Positions 23,701 through 36,300 are shown, counted from the first letter of the stretch. The stretch: 64,000 nt of DNA from Chondrosia reniformis (GCA_947172415.1 OX359201.1:4774001-4838000); one strand, 5' to 3'. Numbers and translations are program-made. Notes: generated by a model not told the origin, from the sequence alone.

Positions 23701-26019
23701 TTATTCCTGTTAAGCACTTAATAGCTTCTGGATGCCATGTTGCCATGTTGCCATGTTGCCATGTCAGATTATTTTAACAACTTTTTTATAAGAAAGTAAA
23801 ACTGAAATATTACATATAAAGAAAATGAGACATCTTTTAGTTACAACTGACAATAAGATTAACTTAAAAGTTTGATTAATAAAATTTCACTGACATTATT
23901 GTATTTTCCTAAATAGGTACATAATTATCAAAATAAATGTAAAGATCATGTATACATAATGTACATTCTCAACTTTGTTTCATAAACTGCCTACTTCCAC
24001 TCAATACATTGGACATAACCTCAGCGGGTGAGTATTTAATGATGTATGCTTTGATATATGGATGTGACATGACTATGCAATTCTCAACTTTGTTTCATAA
24101 ACTGCCTACTTCCACTCAATACATTGGACGTAACCTCAGTGGGTGAGTATTTAATGATGTATACTTTGATATATGGATGTGACATGACAAATGCAATTCT
24201 CAACTTTGTAGGAAGTGAGTATTTCATAATGTATACTTTGAAATATGGATGTGACATGACAATGCAATTCTCAACTTTGTTTCATAAACTGCCTACTTCT
24301 ACTCAATACATTGGACCTAACCTCAGCGGGTGAGTATTTAATAATGTATACTTTGATGGATGTGACATGCATATGACAATGCAATTCTCAACTTTGTTTC
24401 ATAAACTGCCTACTTCCACTCAATACATTGGACATAACCTCAGTTGGTGAGTATTTAATGATGTATACTTTGATATATGGATGTGACATGACAATGCAAT
24501 TCTCAACTTTGTTTCATAAACTGCCTACTTCTACTCAATGCATTGGACATAACCTCAGCGAGTGAGTATTTAATGATGTATGCTTTGATATATGGATGTG
24601 ACATGACAATGCAATTCTCAACTTTGTTTCATAAACTGCCTACTTCCACTCAATACAATGGACTTAACCTCAGCCGGTGAGTATTTAATGATGTATGCTT
24701 TAATATATGTATGACATGACAATGCAATTCTCAACTTTGTTTCATAAACTGCCTACTTCCACTCAATACATTGGACATAACCTCAGCGGGTGAGTATTTA
24801 ATGATGTATGCTTTGATATATGGATGTGACATGACAATGCAATTCTCAACTTTGTTTCATAAACTACCTACTTCCACTCAATACATTGGACATAGCCTCA
24901 GTATGTGAGTATTTAATGATGTATACTTTGATATATGGATGTGACATGACAATGCAATTCTCAACTTTGTTTCATAAATGCCTACTTCCACTCAATACAA
25001 TGGACTTAACCTCAGCCGGTGAGTATTTAATGATGTATACGTTAATATATGGATGTGACATGACAATGCAATTCTCAACTTTGTTTCATAAACTGCCTAC
25101 TTCCACTCAGTTGGTGAGTATTTAATGATGTATGCTTTGATGTATGGATGTGACATGACAATGCAATTCTCAACTTTGTTTCATAAACTGCCTACTTCCA
25201 CTCAATACATTGGACATAACCTCAGACGGTGAGTATTTAATGACGTATACTTTGATATATGGATGTGACATTGCAATGCAATTCTCAACTTTGTTTCATA
25301 AACTGCCTACTTCCACTCAATACATTGGACATAACCTCAGACGGTGAGTATTTAATGATGTATACTTTGATATATGGATGTGACATGACAATGCAATTCT
25401 CAACTTTGTTTCATAAACTGCCTACTTCCACTCAATACATTGGACATAACCTCAGACGGTGAGTATTTAATGATGTATACTTTGATATATGGATGTGTCA
25501 TGACAATGCAATTCTCAACTTTGTTTCATAAACTGCCTACTTCCACTCAATACATTGGACTTAACCTCAGCCAGTGAGTATTTAATGATGTATACTTTGA
25601 TATGTGGTTGTGACATGACAATGCAATTCTCAACTTTGTTTCATAAACTGCCTACTTCCACTCAATACATTGGACATAACCTCAGCCGGTGAGTATTTAA
25701 TGATGTATACTTTGATATGTGGATGTGACATGACAATGCAATTCTCAACTTTGTTTCATAAACTGCCTACTTCCACTCAATACATTGGACATAACCTCAG
25801 CCGGTGAGTATTTAATGATGTATACTTTGATATGTGGATGTGACATGACAATGCAATTCTCAACTTTGTTTCATAAACTGCCTACTTCCACTCAATACAT
25901 TGGACTTAACCTCAGGTGGTGAGTAGTAAGGAAGTATAATATATGTTATGTTTTTGTTACTAAGATAATTGTCTATTTAGAGTAAACAAAGAGAAGCTGG
26001 TCCCTCCTCACCACAATGA
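20756..26019 (+). CDS. Gene 3: CARD-like / coiled-coil protein with single-codon microexons (complete)
   Basis: Exon 1 (20756-21065) starts MDRSKEK; an in-frame ATG at 20687 is less likely because gene 2 aligns from 20756. It carries the death-fold block (VILPYLQEHRLVPLP to YKNIAEDLHAG). Exon 2 (21146-21429) is a Ser/Thr/Gln-rich linker. Coiled-coil exons: 21585-21732, 21791-21840, 22533-22701, 22764-22825, 23041-23146, 23227-23300, 23354-23471, 23597-23670. All junctions keep frame and the last ends in phase 0. Eighteen triplets follow (24025-24027 to 25916-25918), reading RWERLRPRYPLTTTPPPV. The terminal exon 25981-26019 reads SKQREAGPSSPQ then stop. The Pro/Thr-rich tail contrasts with the helical arrays of genes 1 and 4. 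It is likely a cytoplasmic scaffold that assembles through the death fold and coil (inferred). This is the best complete model in the window. Confidence 0.72.
22095..22283. mobile_element. Small insertion in a gene 3 intron
   Basis: About 190 bp present here but absent at the matching position in gene 1 (after GGCCCAGTG, about 395) and gene 4. CCAGTG and CACAGTG at the edges may be a target duplication. No inverted ends or coding motif are seen. Confidence 0.5.
23967..25918 (+). repeat. Array III: 18 intron-like units with codon-sized triplets
   Basis: Mostly 113-117-bp long units and one short unit (triplet GAA at 24212). In order the triplets are CGG, TGG, GAA, CGG, TTG, CGA, CCG, CGG, TAT, CCG, TTG, ACG, ACG, ACG, CCA, CCG, CCG, GTG. 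No stop occurs. The triplet varies much more from unit to unit than the surrounding bases. One unit (ending 25110) has lost about 20 bp before the acceptor yet keeps CTCAG and the 3-nt spacing. Confidence 0.9.
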
Positions 26020-26264
26020 GCTTACCACGCCTTATACACCATAATAAGTACAAGAAGGAACATCTTTGGATTTACAGAACAGACAATTAATCCTTTGAGT
26101 AAACTGATTGAATATTGATTCAGACTTTGATCTGATTAGCATATGGTAATAGGTACACTTATACCCCGATGCCATGGCAACGGGCTGGTTAATGGTGGGG
26201 TATATTTGTGATATACGCGAGATTTGTTGATTGGTTCACGGATATACGCGTGAAATTCAGAATG

Positions 26265-26558
26265 CTACGCATGAAAGGATATACGCATGAAAGGATGGTT
26301 TGAGCCGTCCTCCTTTCTAGCTTCGGCAACGAATCGCGCAAGCCATTTGTTAAGAGTAGCAGCTTTACAATTCTTGAAAATGTCGAGTGGACACTGGTCG
26401 GCAGAAAACTTCTTGTTGTGCGCGTCCCTCCAAGCTGAGAAGGTGTTAAAGGCCCACTTTGTCATTTTCTCAGTGTTTCCTGGGACATACTTGGTCGACA
26501 ACTTCTCCACTTCTTCACTAGACAGAGAAGGAAACCGCTCGTTCTCTTTGTTCGCCAT
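26265..26558 (-). CDS. Crypton/KIAA1958-like N-terminal domain fragment
   Basis: 97-residue frame starting MANKENERFPSLSSEEVEKL, with a conserved-looking W..FN.F..WRD block and a L..WL..F..E.RK.DG block that I associate with the DNA-binding/core-binding region of Crypton-type recombinases and their domesticated relatives. There is no catalytic Arg-His-Arg-Tyr region. GC content is higher than in the flanks. It is probably a remnant inside the insertion at 26159-26704; a host exon is less likely because it lies within a segment absent from the paralogous spacer. Confidence 0.5.
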   Translation of the reverse strand: MANKENERFPSLSSEEVEKLSTKYVPGNTEKMTKWAFNTFSAWRDAHNKKFSADQCPLDIFKNCKAATLNKWLARFVAEARKEDGSNHPFMRISFHA

Positions 26559-26600
26559 CGCTTCTCCCGCCCGATCGCCATGGACAACTGGGTATAAAGC

Positions 26601-26699
26601 AGTTATAGCCCATGGTCTCGGACTTCCGCCAGAATATAATTACTCGGCCTCGGCCTCGTATTATATTCTGGCGAAAGTCCTCGCCCCTGGGCTATAACT
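26601..26699. repeat. Foldback hairpin
   Basis: AGTTATAGCCC and GGACTTCCGCCAGAATATAA are mirrored by TTATATTCTGGCGAAAGTCC and GGGCTATAACT, with a GGCCTCGGCCTCG-containing loop. It probably is the terminal hairpin of the surrounding insertion or a separate MITE. Confidence 0.75.
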
Positions 26700-27494
26700 A
26701 TTACATAATTTAGGAAAGTGCAAATAAACTCATTTTCTACTTTAAAATGAAAGAAAAAAAGAGAAATATTTTAACAATAGCATCAAGTATGTATAGTACA
26801 TCTCTTGTCATTGCATGAAAAATCTAAGATACCATTTTCCTACATGCTATGTATATGCCTATTCTGTAAAAGAGCCTATAGGGGAACTAAACCTGAAGAG
26901 AGCTTTGGATGAAGATACAGGAGTCTTTTCTTCCTTCTTTTCCCTTCTTTCATCTTCTCCACTGGGTCAGACAGCCATTTCTGGGAATTCCACCCTTCAT
27001 CAGTGATCCTGGGAGTCTTTGTCTTTTTCTTTTTCTTGATCTTCTGTAAATCTTGGCATGATATCCATAGAACCATAGAACCACCTTGCATCCAACCAAG
27101 TATTTTGTTCTTGTACCCACCAAATAAAATATTTGTTGGACAATAGGGTATATATTTTGATGAATTCCATAATACATATAGATATGTTTTTGGGCCATCC
27201 CTATGTACTTAGAGAGATGTATACATATTAACCCTATATGTACAGTACATGTACATACGTATATTATATATAATATATATATCATGTATCCATCTACATC
27301 AGGAGGTAGTCTGTTATTCCTATTTTTAGTATTCCTACTGAATATTGTTATATGAATGTAAAAGTGAATACATGCACATTCACCCTTAGTCTCATGTAGC
27401 CCAGACCACTATTTTGCCTCCATATTTACTTGATGATGTCACATGGTCGCCACCCTCTCAAAAAACATGTTTAATGATTTATATAAATAGTAAA

Positions 27495-30400
27495 CTACAA
27501 GTTACTCCTAAGACTGTTTACTAATAACTGATAGTCAGTGATAAAGGATTGGACGTTAGAAACCTCCATATTATTAATAAGTTCAAAATCATTCCTTGTG
27601 TGAAACACCATTCTTGAGAGCTGCTGGCTAACTGCTTCTATTTCACTAAAAGGCACATCATCTTTAATGGTGTATTCATAAAACAGGTGATCAGATCTTG
27701 TCAGTGATACCCTCCCTCTAGTCTCCTTTCCTCTACACTGCAGCACAGAGTCCATTGGATGGTCCACTTGATCATCATACTCATCTGGATACAGGTCGTC
27801 TCCTGGCAACAGGGACTGGAAATGAAGCAATCAAATATGATCTAATCAGTAAATGACAGTTATTATATATACGTACGTATATACATTTTGTCCCAGGAGG
27901 ATCCTAGGATGGCCACAAAATCCCAGGATACTCTAAACATGCAATGTCAATAATTGTTCTATGTACTTAAGACAATCCGAGCATCTTCACATATCCCAGG
28001 ATAATCCGGACAAATAGAGAACACAAGAATTTTTGCATATACTTTTTACTCTAGGAACATCCCATGCCGGATGCTCTGGACGAACAGTGACAGTTGATTC
28101 TTCTAGTCTGGGTTAAACAGCAAGGCAATCCTTGGATAAATAGGAATTGCTCCTATACGTATATGTACAGCTAGAATTAATCTCCTGGTTGTTTCCTAAG
28201 ATATACGTACCAGGGAGAGTACTAAGTATTTGAGACTATAACTTGGACATTTGTAGGCAACACTGGACATGAATGTAAGTTGATGAATAAATAAGAAGAA
28301 AAACAAGTACATGTATATGAAATGAAAATTGTACAATAGCATACAGTCTCTATATACTAAAATATGATTTATGTACGTAATAGAATAAGATTTTCTTCTA
28401 ACTTCGTCGAACTTATCTTTTGAAAGGATCAACTTTTAGAGTGTCTAAAGATTATGTGACTGATTTAAAAACAATAACAATTTTGGTCATGCTTCATAAA
28501 AGATTAACCTTGTTGTTCACAAGCAAACAAAGAAACAGTGAAAGTGAAATCCAATAACATAACTATAGTCAATGGTGATAGGCAATCAAAGTCTTACAAT
28601 GAAAACAGAACATTATCTATAAACCAATAACAAATTACATACAGTGAGAATAGCAAAAGTGACATGCCTTAATATGTACAGTATACAGTATGTATATACA
28701 GTGCAAGTTACAATATACAAAGGTAATCTAATATAATATAATATAATATAATATAATATAAATAATTAAATAATTCATATGGCTCCAAGAAAGAACCTAA
28801 AAACAAAATGGGCATATCATCATAAAGATTAGGGTATAAAACTCGTTTCAAATTAAGGGATTTTTTATTTAGGTCTCCGTTTGTTAGAAAACGGAGGACA
28901 AAGTTTGCATATAAAAGGCCATAGGACTATAGAAAACCTATGGGAAATTTATATGCAAACCACGTGTTATATTGATAAAAATTGTCAGTTTGTCAGATAA
29001 CTGTGAAATCAACATATATCATGGTACATGTGCATAGAAAACGTCTGGCGAAGTTTTGCTTAATTAAATGAGCAAAATAATCAAGATAATAATGAAGAAT
29101 GCAAGGTTACGATTGCGCAACCTGATGATGTATTATGATGTTTCTCTTGTGCGTCACCAACACCTTCGTATGTCGCTCCGTACACACATTTTGTGAATCA
29201 TGTGACGTTGGGTAAACGTCTCCGACTCGTTGCTAAAGAAGATCATCCTTTCGAGAACGGCTATGAATATATATACAGTGGAACCTCACAAATGCGACCA
29301 CCTTTGGGACCACATTTTTTGGTCTTAATTTTGAGGTGGTCCTAATTCTGAAATTATTACGTACATGTACACGTAGGAAATAAGTCAACAAAATGGCGGA
29401 CGCTCGGCTGGCTTCGTTTTCTACCTTAAAAATAAGCTTTTTCTTCCTTAACGTCGAGCATTGAACCAGCGAAAGGGATTTAGAAAGCACTTTTACTAAG
29501 GTAAAGCTTGCACAAACGTTTTCTATGAGATATGGCATTGGCGACGACCGGAACTCGAACTTTGTTTTCACACCTGGTCGTTATACCGAGGTTATTTGCC
29601 GGTTATTTTTATATATCGGTCCGAAAATAGTGGTCGTAAAAGTGAATTCCGAGATGGTCGCTTTTCTGAACACCTGAAGTACAGCGCGATATACAAGAAT
29701 TACTCGGGACCAAAAAAATGTGTCGCAATTTTGAGGTGGTCTTAATACTGAGGTGGTCGTTAAGCGAGGTTTCACTGTATATATATATATATATAGTTTG
29801 TCAGATAACTGTGAAATCAACATATATCATGGTACATGTGTATAAGAAACGTCATATCAGGGAGTACGGTAGTACTCCCTATGTAGGGATGACACGGTTT
29901 TTTTCGTTTTCCCCATACATCGGTATAGGAGCGAAATCCCGAAATAGGCCGAAAATCAACAAAACAAGGCTATGTATAGCTAAATGTACGATATATATAC
30001 TCTAAATAGACCTTAAAAGCAAGCGAATATGTCCCGCTGGCGAAATAATAAACCTTAAAAATTCCCATTTTCGTCTTCTTCATATTCTTCTTCTTCTTCT
30101 TCTTATTCTTCTTCGTCAGCCATAACTAAAAAACTATATAAGCTTTTGGACTAATTGTTAAACGAAACTACTGCAAATTTTCCGAGCTGTATTCTTTTGT
30201 AGAAGCGAGAGCGATAACGCTATTATTGAGCACGACGGTTTTTCATGACCCTAGAGTCAAGGCCTCAATAAAGTCGTCATTTTAATGACGTCATATTCAG
30301 TCGAAGATTGCGAAACTAAAATGGTTTTAATTGTACGAATCTAATTCCTAGCCCATGCTCCATAAAAAGTACAAAAACTAGAAATATTAAAAATTTTCTA

Positions 30401-33400
30401 CAAAAATAGTGAAGATGTAGGGATGGCATAAAAAGTAGAGAAACAAGAAAGGGATGTTACACAGTGAAGCATTAGCTATACATGAATCCTACAAGCAAGG
30501 GTGTTGTATGATTCATGCATATATAGCTAATGCTTCACTGTGTAACATCCCTTTCTTGTTTCTCTACTTTTTATGCCATCCCTACATCTTCACTATTTTT
30601 GTAGAAAATTTTTAATATTTCTAGTATATATATATATATACACATATGAATAAGGAGTGTTATATTAAGCATGTTTAAATACAATCAAGTACTACACAGT
30701 GCAAGTTACAAATTTATACACGGATGCAAGTGACTCCCAAGATAATCACACTAAGGTATATAATATAATACGGATGCAAATGACTCCCAAAATAATCACA
30801 ATCAGGTATATTAAACGCTACAAGATTTTATAGCCACACTGAAATTCTCAACTGCTGCATACAGAGTAGTAGTCTCTACAGATCATATAAGGTTAAACAC
30901 ATAGCCTTCCAATTACCTTTTCACACCTTAGTATAGACTGAAGATGCTGCATCTGCATGCCATTATCAGCAAAAACTCCAGTCTCATGCAGGGAGTCTCA
31001 GCCAATAATCACCGCAGATTTGACTTGCCTTGAGTGTGAGCTAGGAGTACCGTTGCTTGCTTGCATGTATTCACATAAACAACAGGGTGAGAGACGATTT
31101 GGTAACTTGCACACAAGGGACATAAAGGCTGGGGCCTTTAATGTATTTCATGAACAATGTCCCTTGTGTGCAAGTTACCAAATCGTCTCTCACCCTGTTG
31201 TTTATGTGAATACATGCAAGCAAGCAACGGTACTCCTAGCTCACACTCAAGGCAAGTCAAATCTGCGGTGATTATTGGCTGAGCCCCCTGCATGAGACTG
31301 GAGTTTTTGCTGATAATGGCATGCAGATGCAGCATCTTCAGTCTATACTAAGGTGTGAAAAGGTAATTGGAAGGCTATGTGTTTAACCTTATATGATCTG
31401 TAGAGACTACTACTCTGTATGCAGCAGTTGAGAATTTCAGTGTGGCTATAAAATCTTGTAGCGTTTAATATACCTGATTGTGATTATTTTGGGAGTTATT
31501 TGCATCCGTATTATATTATATACCTTAGTGTGATTATCTTGGGAGTCACTTGCATCCGTGTATAAATTTGTAACTTGCACTGTGTAGTACTTGATTATAT
31601 GTATATATATACACACTAAACTTTATGATAATATGCCCATTTTGTTTCTAGGTCCTTTCTTGGAGCCGTATGAATTATTTATATTATTTATTTATATTAT
31701 AGATTACCTTAGTATATTGTAACTTGCACTGTATATATCACTGGAGTATAGTGGCCAATATAGATACTGCACATTTCATCTTATATATGCCTATTTCACA
31801 TATTGCACAAGTATATAAGTATAGGATTGGCACTATAGCTAGTAACCAAATACATATTTATAAATTGGTAGAAACTGATTGCATGGTACATCTAAAAGTA
31901 ATTGATCACCCAGCAACTCAATATGCATGTTATACGTATATACTGTACAGTAAGAGAAAATGATGACATATGGGGACATTCACTGGATTTAGTTAAAGGC
32001 AGTCATCCAAACTCGCCACCAAAGTATACTGATGAACCCAAAGGAGAGCAAAACAGCTGTCTGTGGCTCTTTGTCAATTTAATTTTTATCTTGAATTATT
32101 GGGAGACTATCACTGGTTGCCATTTTTAATAAGACTTTGGTCCCTTGGCCGGTTTGACTCAATATCTTCCAGTGATTATCCACGTTATTATAGTAAATAC
32201 ATACGTAGTACAACAACAGAAACAAGCTGAAGTGCTTTAAGGTCATTAGAGAGCTACAATCCCCTTGCATGAGCTTAGTGGGAAAATATTAAAGGAAAGG
32301 ACAGGTATGTGCAGTGTATCTGAAGCATTATAAACTTAGGTTACTATAAATGGTACGTATGACATAATATACTAAGGAATGTACATAAACACATTAACAA
32401 TGTACAGTTAAAATCTCTGCATTGTGAAATTCTGTGGGCCTAAAAATTCCTCATTAAGAAGCTTAAAAGTATATAGACCCTTTTCAAAATGACATCACAA
32501 AACGTCACATGATAAACTGTTGGCAAAAAGTGTTGGCAAGTGTATAATTGTATAGTGTATAGTGTATAATAAAGGTGCGAAGATGGACCACGTTCGAGCG
32601 ATGTTGGACCTTGAATCCGCTGCAAGTGAAACAGAGTTATTGGAAGCGTTGAAACAGCTAACGGTGAAATTACTGAAGGAGCTTTGCAGGGAATGTTTCT
32701 TACATTAAACATTTTTCAGGCAAACACCATCTCACCAATGAAAGTGTCTATACAATAAAGCAAACCAATTCAGAAAATAAAGCTATTATATAGTAACTAT
32801 ATAATAGCTTTATTTTCTGTATTTTTCAGTGATACGATTAATTAAATAATTGACAATTTGATCGAATACCACTGTCTTCACTGGTACCTGAAACTAAGAC
32901 CAAACAATCACTATTAACCCAATTAATATAAACCCAATAATGAATTATACAAATGGTGTTCAAGTGAAGTATATACATAAATCGATTATATCACTTGCAT
33001 ATATATATATACGTATATTACAATCTCTTTTTTGAACTACATATAAGGATATACATTTAGTATCAGGTCAAGATAACACTAGATGTGTGTGTACATATTA
33101 AGTAAACATCTGTAATCTCTATACAAAGGTCTACAACAACAGAAACAAGCTGAAGTGCTTTAAGGTCATTAGAGAGCTACAATCCCCTTGCATGAGCTTA
33201 GTGGGAAAATATTAAAGGAAAGGACAGGTATGTGCAGTGTATCTGAAGCATTATAAAGGTAGGTTACTATAAATGGTACGTATGACATAATATACTAAGG
33301 AATGTACATAAACACATTAACAATGTACAGTTAAAATCTCTGCATTGTGAAATTCTGTGGGCCTAAAAATTCCTCATTAAGAAGCTTAAAAGTATATAGA

Positions 33401-35020
33401 CCCTTTTCAAAATGACATCACAAAACGTCACATGATAAACTGTTGGCAAAAAGTGTTGGCAAGTGTATAATTGTATAGTGTATAGTGTATAAGCGCCACG
33501 TTCGAGCGATGTTGGACCTTGAATCTGCTGCAAGCGAAACAGAGTTATTGGAAGCGTTGAAACTCCTAACGGTGAAATTACTGAAGGAGCTTTGCCGGGA
33601 ATATTTCTTACACTAAACATTTTTCACGCAAACACCATCTCACCAATGAAAGTGTTTACACAGTAAAGCAAACCAATTTAGAAAATAAAGCTATTATATA
33701 GTAACTATATAATAACTTTATTTTCTGTATTTTTCAGTGATACGATTAATTAAATAATTGACAATTTGATCGAATACCACTGTCTTCACTGGTACGTGAA
33801 AGTAAGACCAAACAATCACTATTAACCTAATAATGAATTATACAAATGGTGTTCAAGTGAAGTATATACATAAATTGATTATATCACTTGCATATATATA
33901 TATATATATTACAATCTCTTTTTTGAACTACATATAAGGATATATATACATATAGTATCAGGTTAAGATAACACTAGACGTGTGTGTACATATTAAGTAA
34001 ACATCTTAATCTCTATACTAAGGTCTAGATAAGGAGGCAAAAGTGATTTTTGATGTTTCTAAAGCTTCATTCAATGACTCAATCAATGTTCCGTGAAACA
34101 TGAGAATTAAGGATATGGTCACCTGCCTAATGCAGCCAGATAAATTAGGCCCCATATTGGTGACTGAATTAGACAGGTTCCACATTAATATTTTTATTGA
34201 AAATGAAACTAAATTAAATTACGCACATGTACATGTATAACATAGTCTGATGAAATCTTACTGAAGAGGTGATTGCGCAATGAAAGGGTCTGATTTCATC
34301 AGACTATGTATAACATACATATGTACGTATATGATATATTATACTAATTTGTGTGCTATATATTATTCCAGACATACCTAAAAGTGTAAAGCAGCTACTG
34401 TCCTGGTATATACGTACACCTAGCCAGGACTGCATGCAGAACTCGGGGTCAGGGGGCAAAATGAAAATTTTCAAAATTTAGGGGGGTGGGTGGAATGGTA
34501 TGAGGGGGTCGAAGCAGTTTAGGGGATTCTCAAAAGTCTAGGGGTGGGGAGAAATCAATCCTGGGGGGGCTCTATGCAGTCCTGCTAGCTTCAATTTATT
34601 AGAGAAGGCATATCACCTCTGTCAATACGTGTATGTCAATCTCCCTACCATGCTTATGATAGCTAACTTACTAAATAACCTTATATCTATATACATTGGA
34701 GCTTATGATAGCTAACTTACTAAATAACACTTATATCTACATACATTGGAGCTTTATGATAGCTAACTTACTAAATAACACTTATATCTATATACATTGG
34801 AGCTTTATGTTAGCTAACTTACTAAAATCTTGTCCTTTGCCTTGACTCTGACTGGTAGACCTCTACTGGGACTTCCAAATATGGACTTGTGGAGAGCATA
34901 TGAGTGTAGGCAAGGGAGGGACGGAAACATGTTGAAAAGAGACACTTCTGAGTATTGTGGAGGAGGTAGAATCACACTTCCATCAGCAAACTTGCTCAAT
35001 GCCTCTTTGGGACTCAACCA
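27495..35020 (-). CDS. NUDT19: NUDT19-like Nudix hydrolase, last two exons
   Basis: Minus-strand penultimate exon 34823-35020 (66 residues, WLSPKEALSKF, PPPQYSEV, ending DKIL before GTAAGT) and terminal exon 27495-27815 (SLLPGDDLYPDEYDD to NSLRSNL, stop) are both phase 0 and in the right order. The PPQ-Y-E and PGD-LYP motifs fit NUDT19, a peroxisomal/mitochondrial acyl-CoA diphosphatase in animals. The C-terminus ends in Asn-Leu, not an obvious SKL-type peroxisomal signal. Upstream exons with the Nudix box (GX5EX7REUXEEXGU) were not found in the window. The 7-kb intron is filled with foldback and MITE insertions and segmental duplications, so a working gene is possible but not certain. It is convergent with gene 3. 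Confidence 0.6.
28670..28830. repeat. Inverted copy of 10680-10800 and of 31610-31740
   Basis: Around CTCCAAGAAAGAACCTA the sequence is the complement of the stretch at 10680-10800 and 31610-31740. Together 28670-28830 and 31610-31740 form an inverted pair enclosing the mobile-element cluster 28830-31610. Confidence 0.65.
28988..29040. repeat. Direct repeat with 29798-29850
   Basis: GTTTGTCAGATAACTGTG to about GAAACGTC occurs at both positions with few differences. The two copies bracket the MITE at 29276-29777 and flanking sequence. It may be a local duplication around the insertion. Confidence 0.65.
29276..29777. mobile_element. Tc1/mariner-type MITE
   Basis: Ends CAGTGGAACCTC and GAGGTTTCACTG are inverted repeats and are flanked by TA on both sides, the target duplication of Tc1/mariner elements. 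Subterminal GAGGTGGTC motifs occur near both ends. Open frames inside show no transposase DDE motif. Confidence 0.75.
30378..30624. mobile_element. Foldback MITE with about 110-nt arms
   Basis: The left arm starts CTAGAAATATTAAAAATT, the right arm ends with its complement, and complementarity continues almost without break to the loop near 30490-30520. No coding sequence is present. Confidence 0.85.
30683..31597. mobile_element. Large foldback element with about 440-nt arms
   Basis: Left arm 30683-31122 and right arm 31159-31597 are nearly perfect complements (outer AATCAAGTACTACACAGTGC, inner CACACAAGGGACA), with a loop of about 36 nt. The open frames on each arm are mirror images and are not genes. 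Related arms lie at 39720-40122, 44125-44226 and 45466-45890, so this is a family with several copies. Confidence 0.9.
32583..32708 (+). CDS. Second copy of the short MDHVRAMLD hypothetical ORF
   Basis: 41 residues, near-identical to the ORF at 11669-11800 for the first 35 residues, then different because the downstream sequence switches to the inverted segment. No family recognised. It lies in the NUDT19-like intron. Confidence 0.25.
   Translation: MDHVRAMLDLESAASETELLEALKQLTVKLLKELCRECFLH
33130..33615. repeat. Direct duplication of about 32210-32700
   Basis: CTACAACAACAGAAACAAGC and about 480 bp following are repeated. The adjoining inverted stretch (32700-33120 and 33600-34020) is duplicated too. 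The second copy contains a degraded form of the MDHVRAMLD ORF without its ATG. Confidence 0.75.
34241..34308. mobile_element. 68-nt hairpin insertion
   Basis: CATAGTCTGATGAAAT and ATTTCATCAGACTATG form the ends, flanked by TATAA on both sides. The copy at about 13440 in the inverted duplicate lacks it, so it inserted after the duplication. It is a miniature foldback element. Confidence 0.8.
34640..34830 (-). repeat. Tandem copies of the NUDT19-like exon's 5' splice site
   Basis: A unit of about 60 bp is present about four times. Each contains the minus-strand donor region TTAGTAAGTTAGC; the one nearest the exon (34817-34823) is the real donor. The inverted duplicate at 13081-13140 has one copy, so the expansion is local. 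Confidence 0.8.
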
Positions 35021-36300
35021 CTGGAGAGAAGGAGACATAGGTAGGTTAGGGGTCCATTTTTAGCAGCCAGTAGCTATAATAACATTCTGCTTTATTAGTA
35101 AACAAAGTGGTCTGGAGTTGCATGTGTTTGTATACATCATAACAAACTAATAATAGTACAGTATATATGGGGTGAACATCTCCTATATATATAGGAGACC
35201 AAAGGCAAGGCTTACGTTATACACAAGTTGCCTTATATACACTTGGGGTCCACTGAACAAGATTATTAACATTAGTTAGTATACTTCAAAATACATTAAA
35301 TTTGTCCAACTGGTATACCTGATTTAGGGTCCATTCCAGTTTCTAGTAGCTATGGCTAGACTCATTTAGTGGAGTGGTTACAGTGAGTGTACATCTTGTT
35401 TGCTTCTCTACCTATACCTTAATTGCTAAAGGTATACAATATTATTATTTTCAATTTTATATAGAAAAGTCTCCATAGCAACCAGGTGCAGTTCCATGGC
35501 AACCATTCAAATGAAAGTAATCAGTTGTTCATGTGGCTCTCACTTGTAGAACAAACTTCATACATGTACGTCAAGTGGTATCTTCACCTAGTCAGCTGAT
35601 GCTGATTGAGATCAGGCAGTTTCTCCGAAGTCATTATTATTGGATCGGATGTACATGAAGAAACAAACATTAATTTGTTGTACAGTATGTAATGTGATGT
35701 ACGTATGTACTTCATGTGCATGTCCTTTTAACAGAACCTATAACTACTTGTAGATTAATTATCATTGAAACGTTTCTGTCCAACTGCTTCATTGTAACAG
35801 CACATGACAGTGGTTGATGCAATAACATGCTTTGGCAGGATTTGAGTCTGAGCATGCACTAATTGAATAATAACTTATAAGAATTACAGTGCTCTATTAA
35901 TTAATGGAAGATAGGCATAGAATAAACCTTAACTTACTGCACTATGCAATGGTCACTTATTTTGAGTAGTCAAGTATTTAACTGTTGGTCTGGTAAACCC
36001 TTTCAGTAAAAAGTGAACTATTTTGTAGATTATAGAATTTGGAAAAAAAGGAAAATATTCACTCTATCAACCATTCAACTGCACGCATGCACAGCTCAAT
36101 CAATCACTATTTAGCTTGATTTAGTAATGTTGCAGTTGTACATTCTGGGCCTAACCTATTTGATTGATCTACCTATCTATGTTACTATCACTATACATCT
36201 TAACTGGTACGTATGTTGAGAGAAAATATCTAAACTACGTAATTGGACATGCTTTAATTAGTTAACATTTCTAGTTTAAATGTTCTATCTGTGACTTGTA
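35021..36300. other. AT-rich sequence without recognisable gene
   Basis: This is where upstream NUDT19-like exons would be expected on the minus strand, but I could not recognise a Nudix box. No mobile-element ends are obvious. Confidence 0.4.

Larger units (their letters stand above)
26159..26704. mobile_element. Crypton-like insertion downstream of gene 3
   Basis: This stretch interrupts sequence that is continuous after gene 1 (about 8670). The minus-strand ORF 26265-26558 (97 residues) includes TEKMTKWAFNTFSAWRD and LNKWLARFVAEARKEDG. These look like the N-terminal part of Crypton/KIAA1958-type tyrosine recombinase proteins. The catalytic domain is absent, so the copy is truncated. A foldback at 26601-26699 forms one end. 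Confidence 0.55.

Noticed and set aside
30957-31335. Mirror-image open frames on the two arms of the large foldback
   Set aside because: They appear on both arms with no domain signature and no splice or start context; they are a by-product of the inverted repeat.
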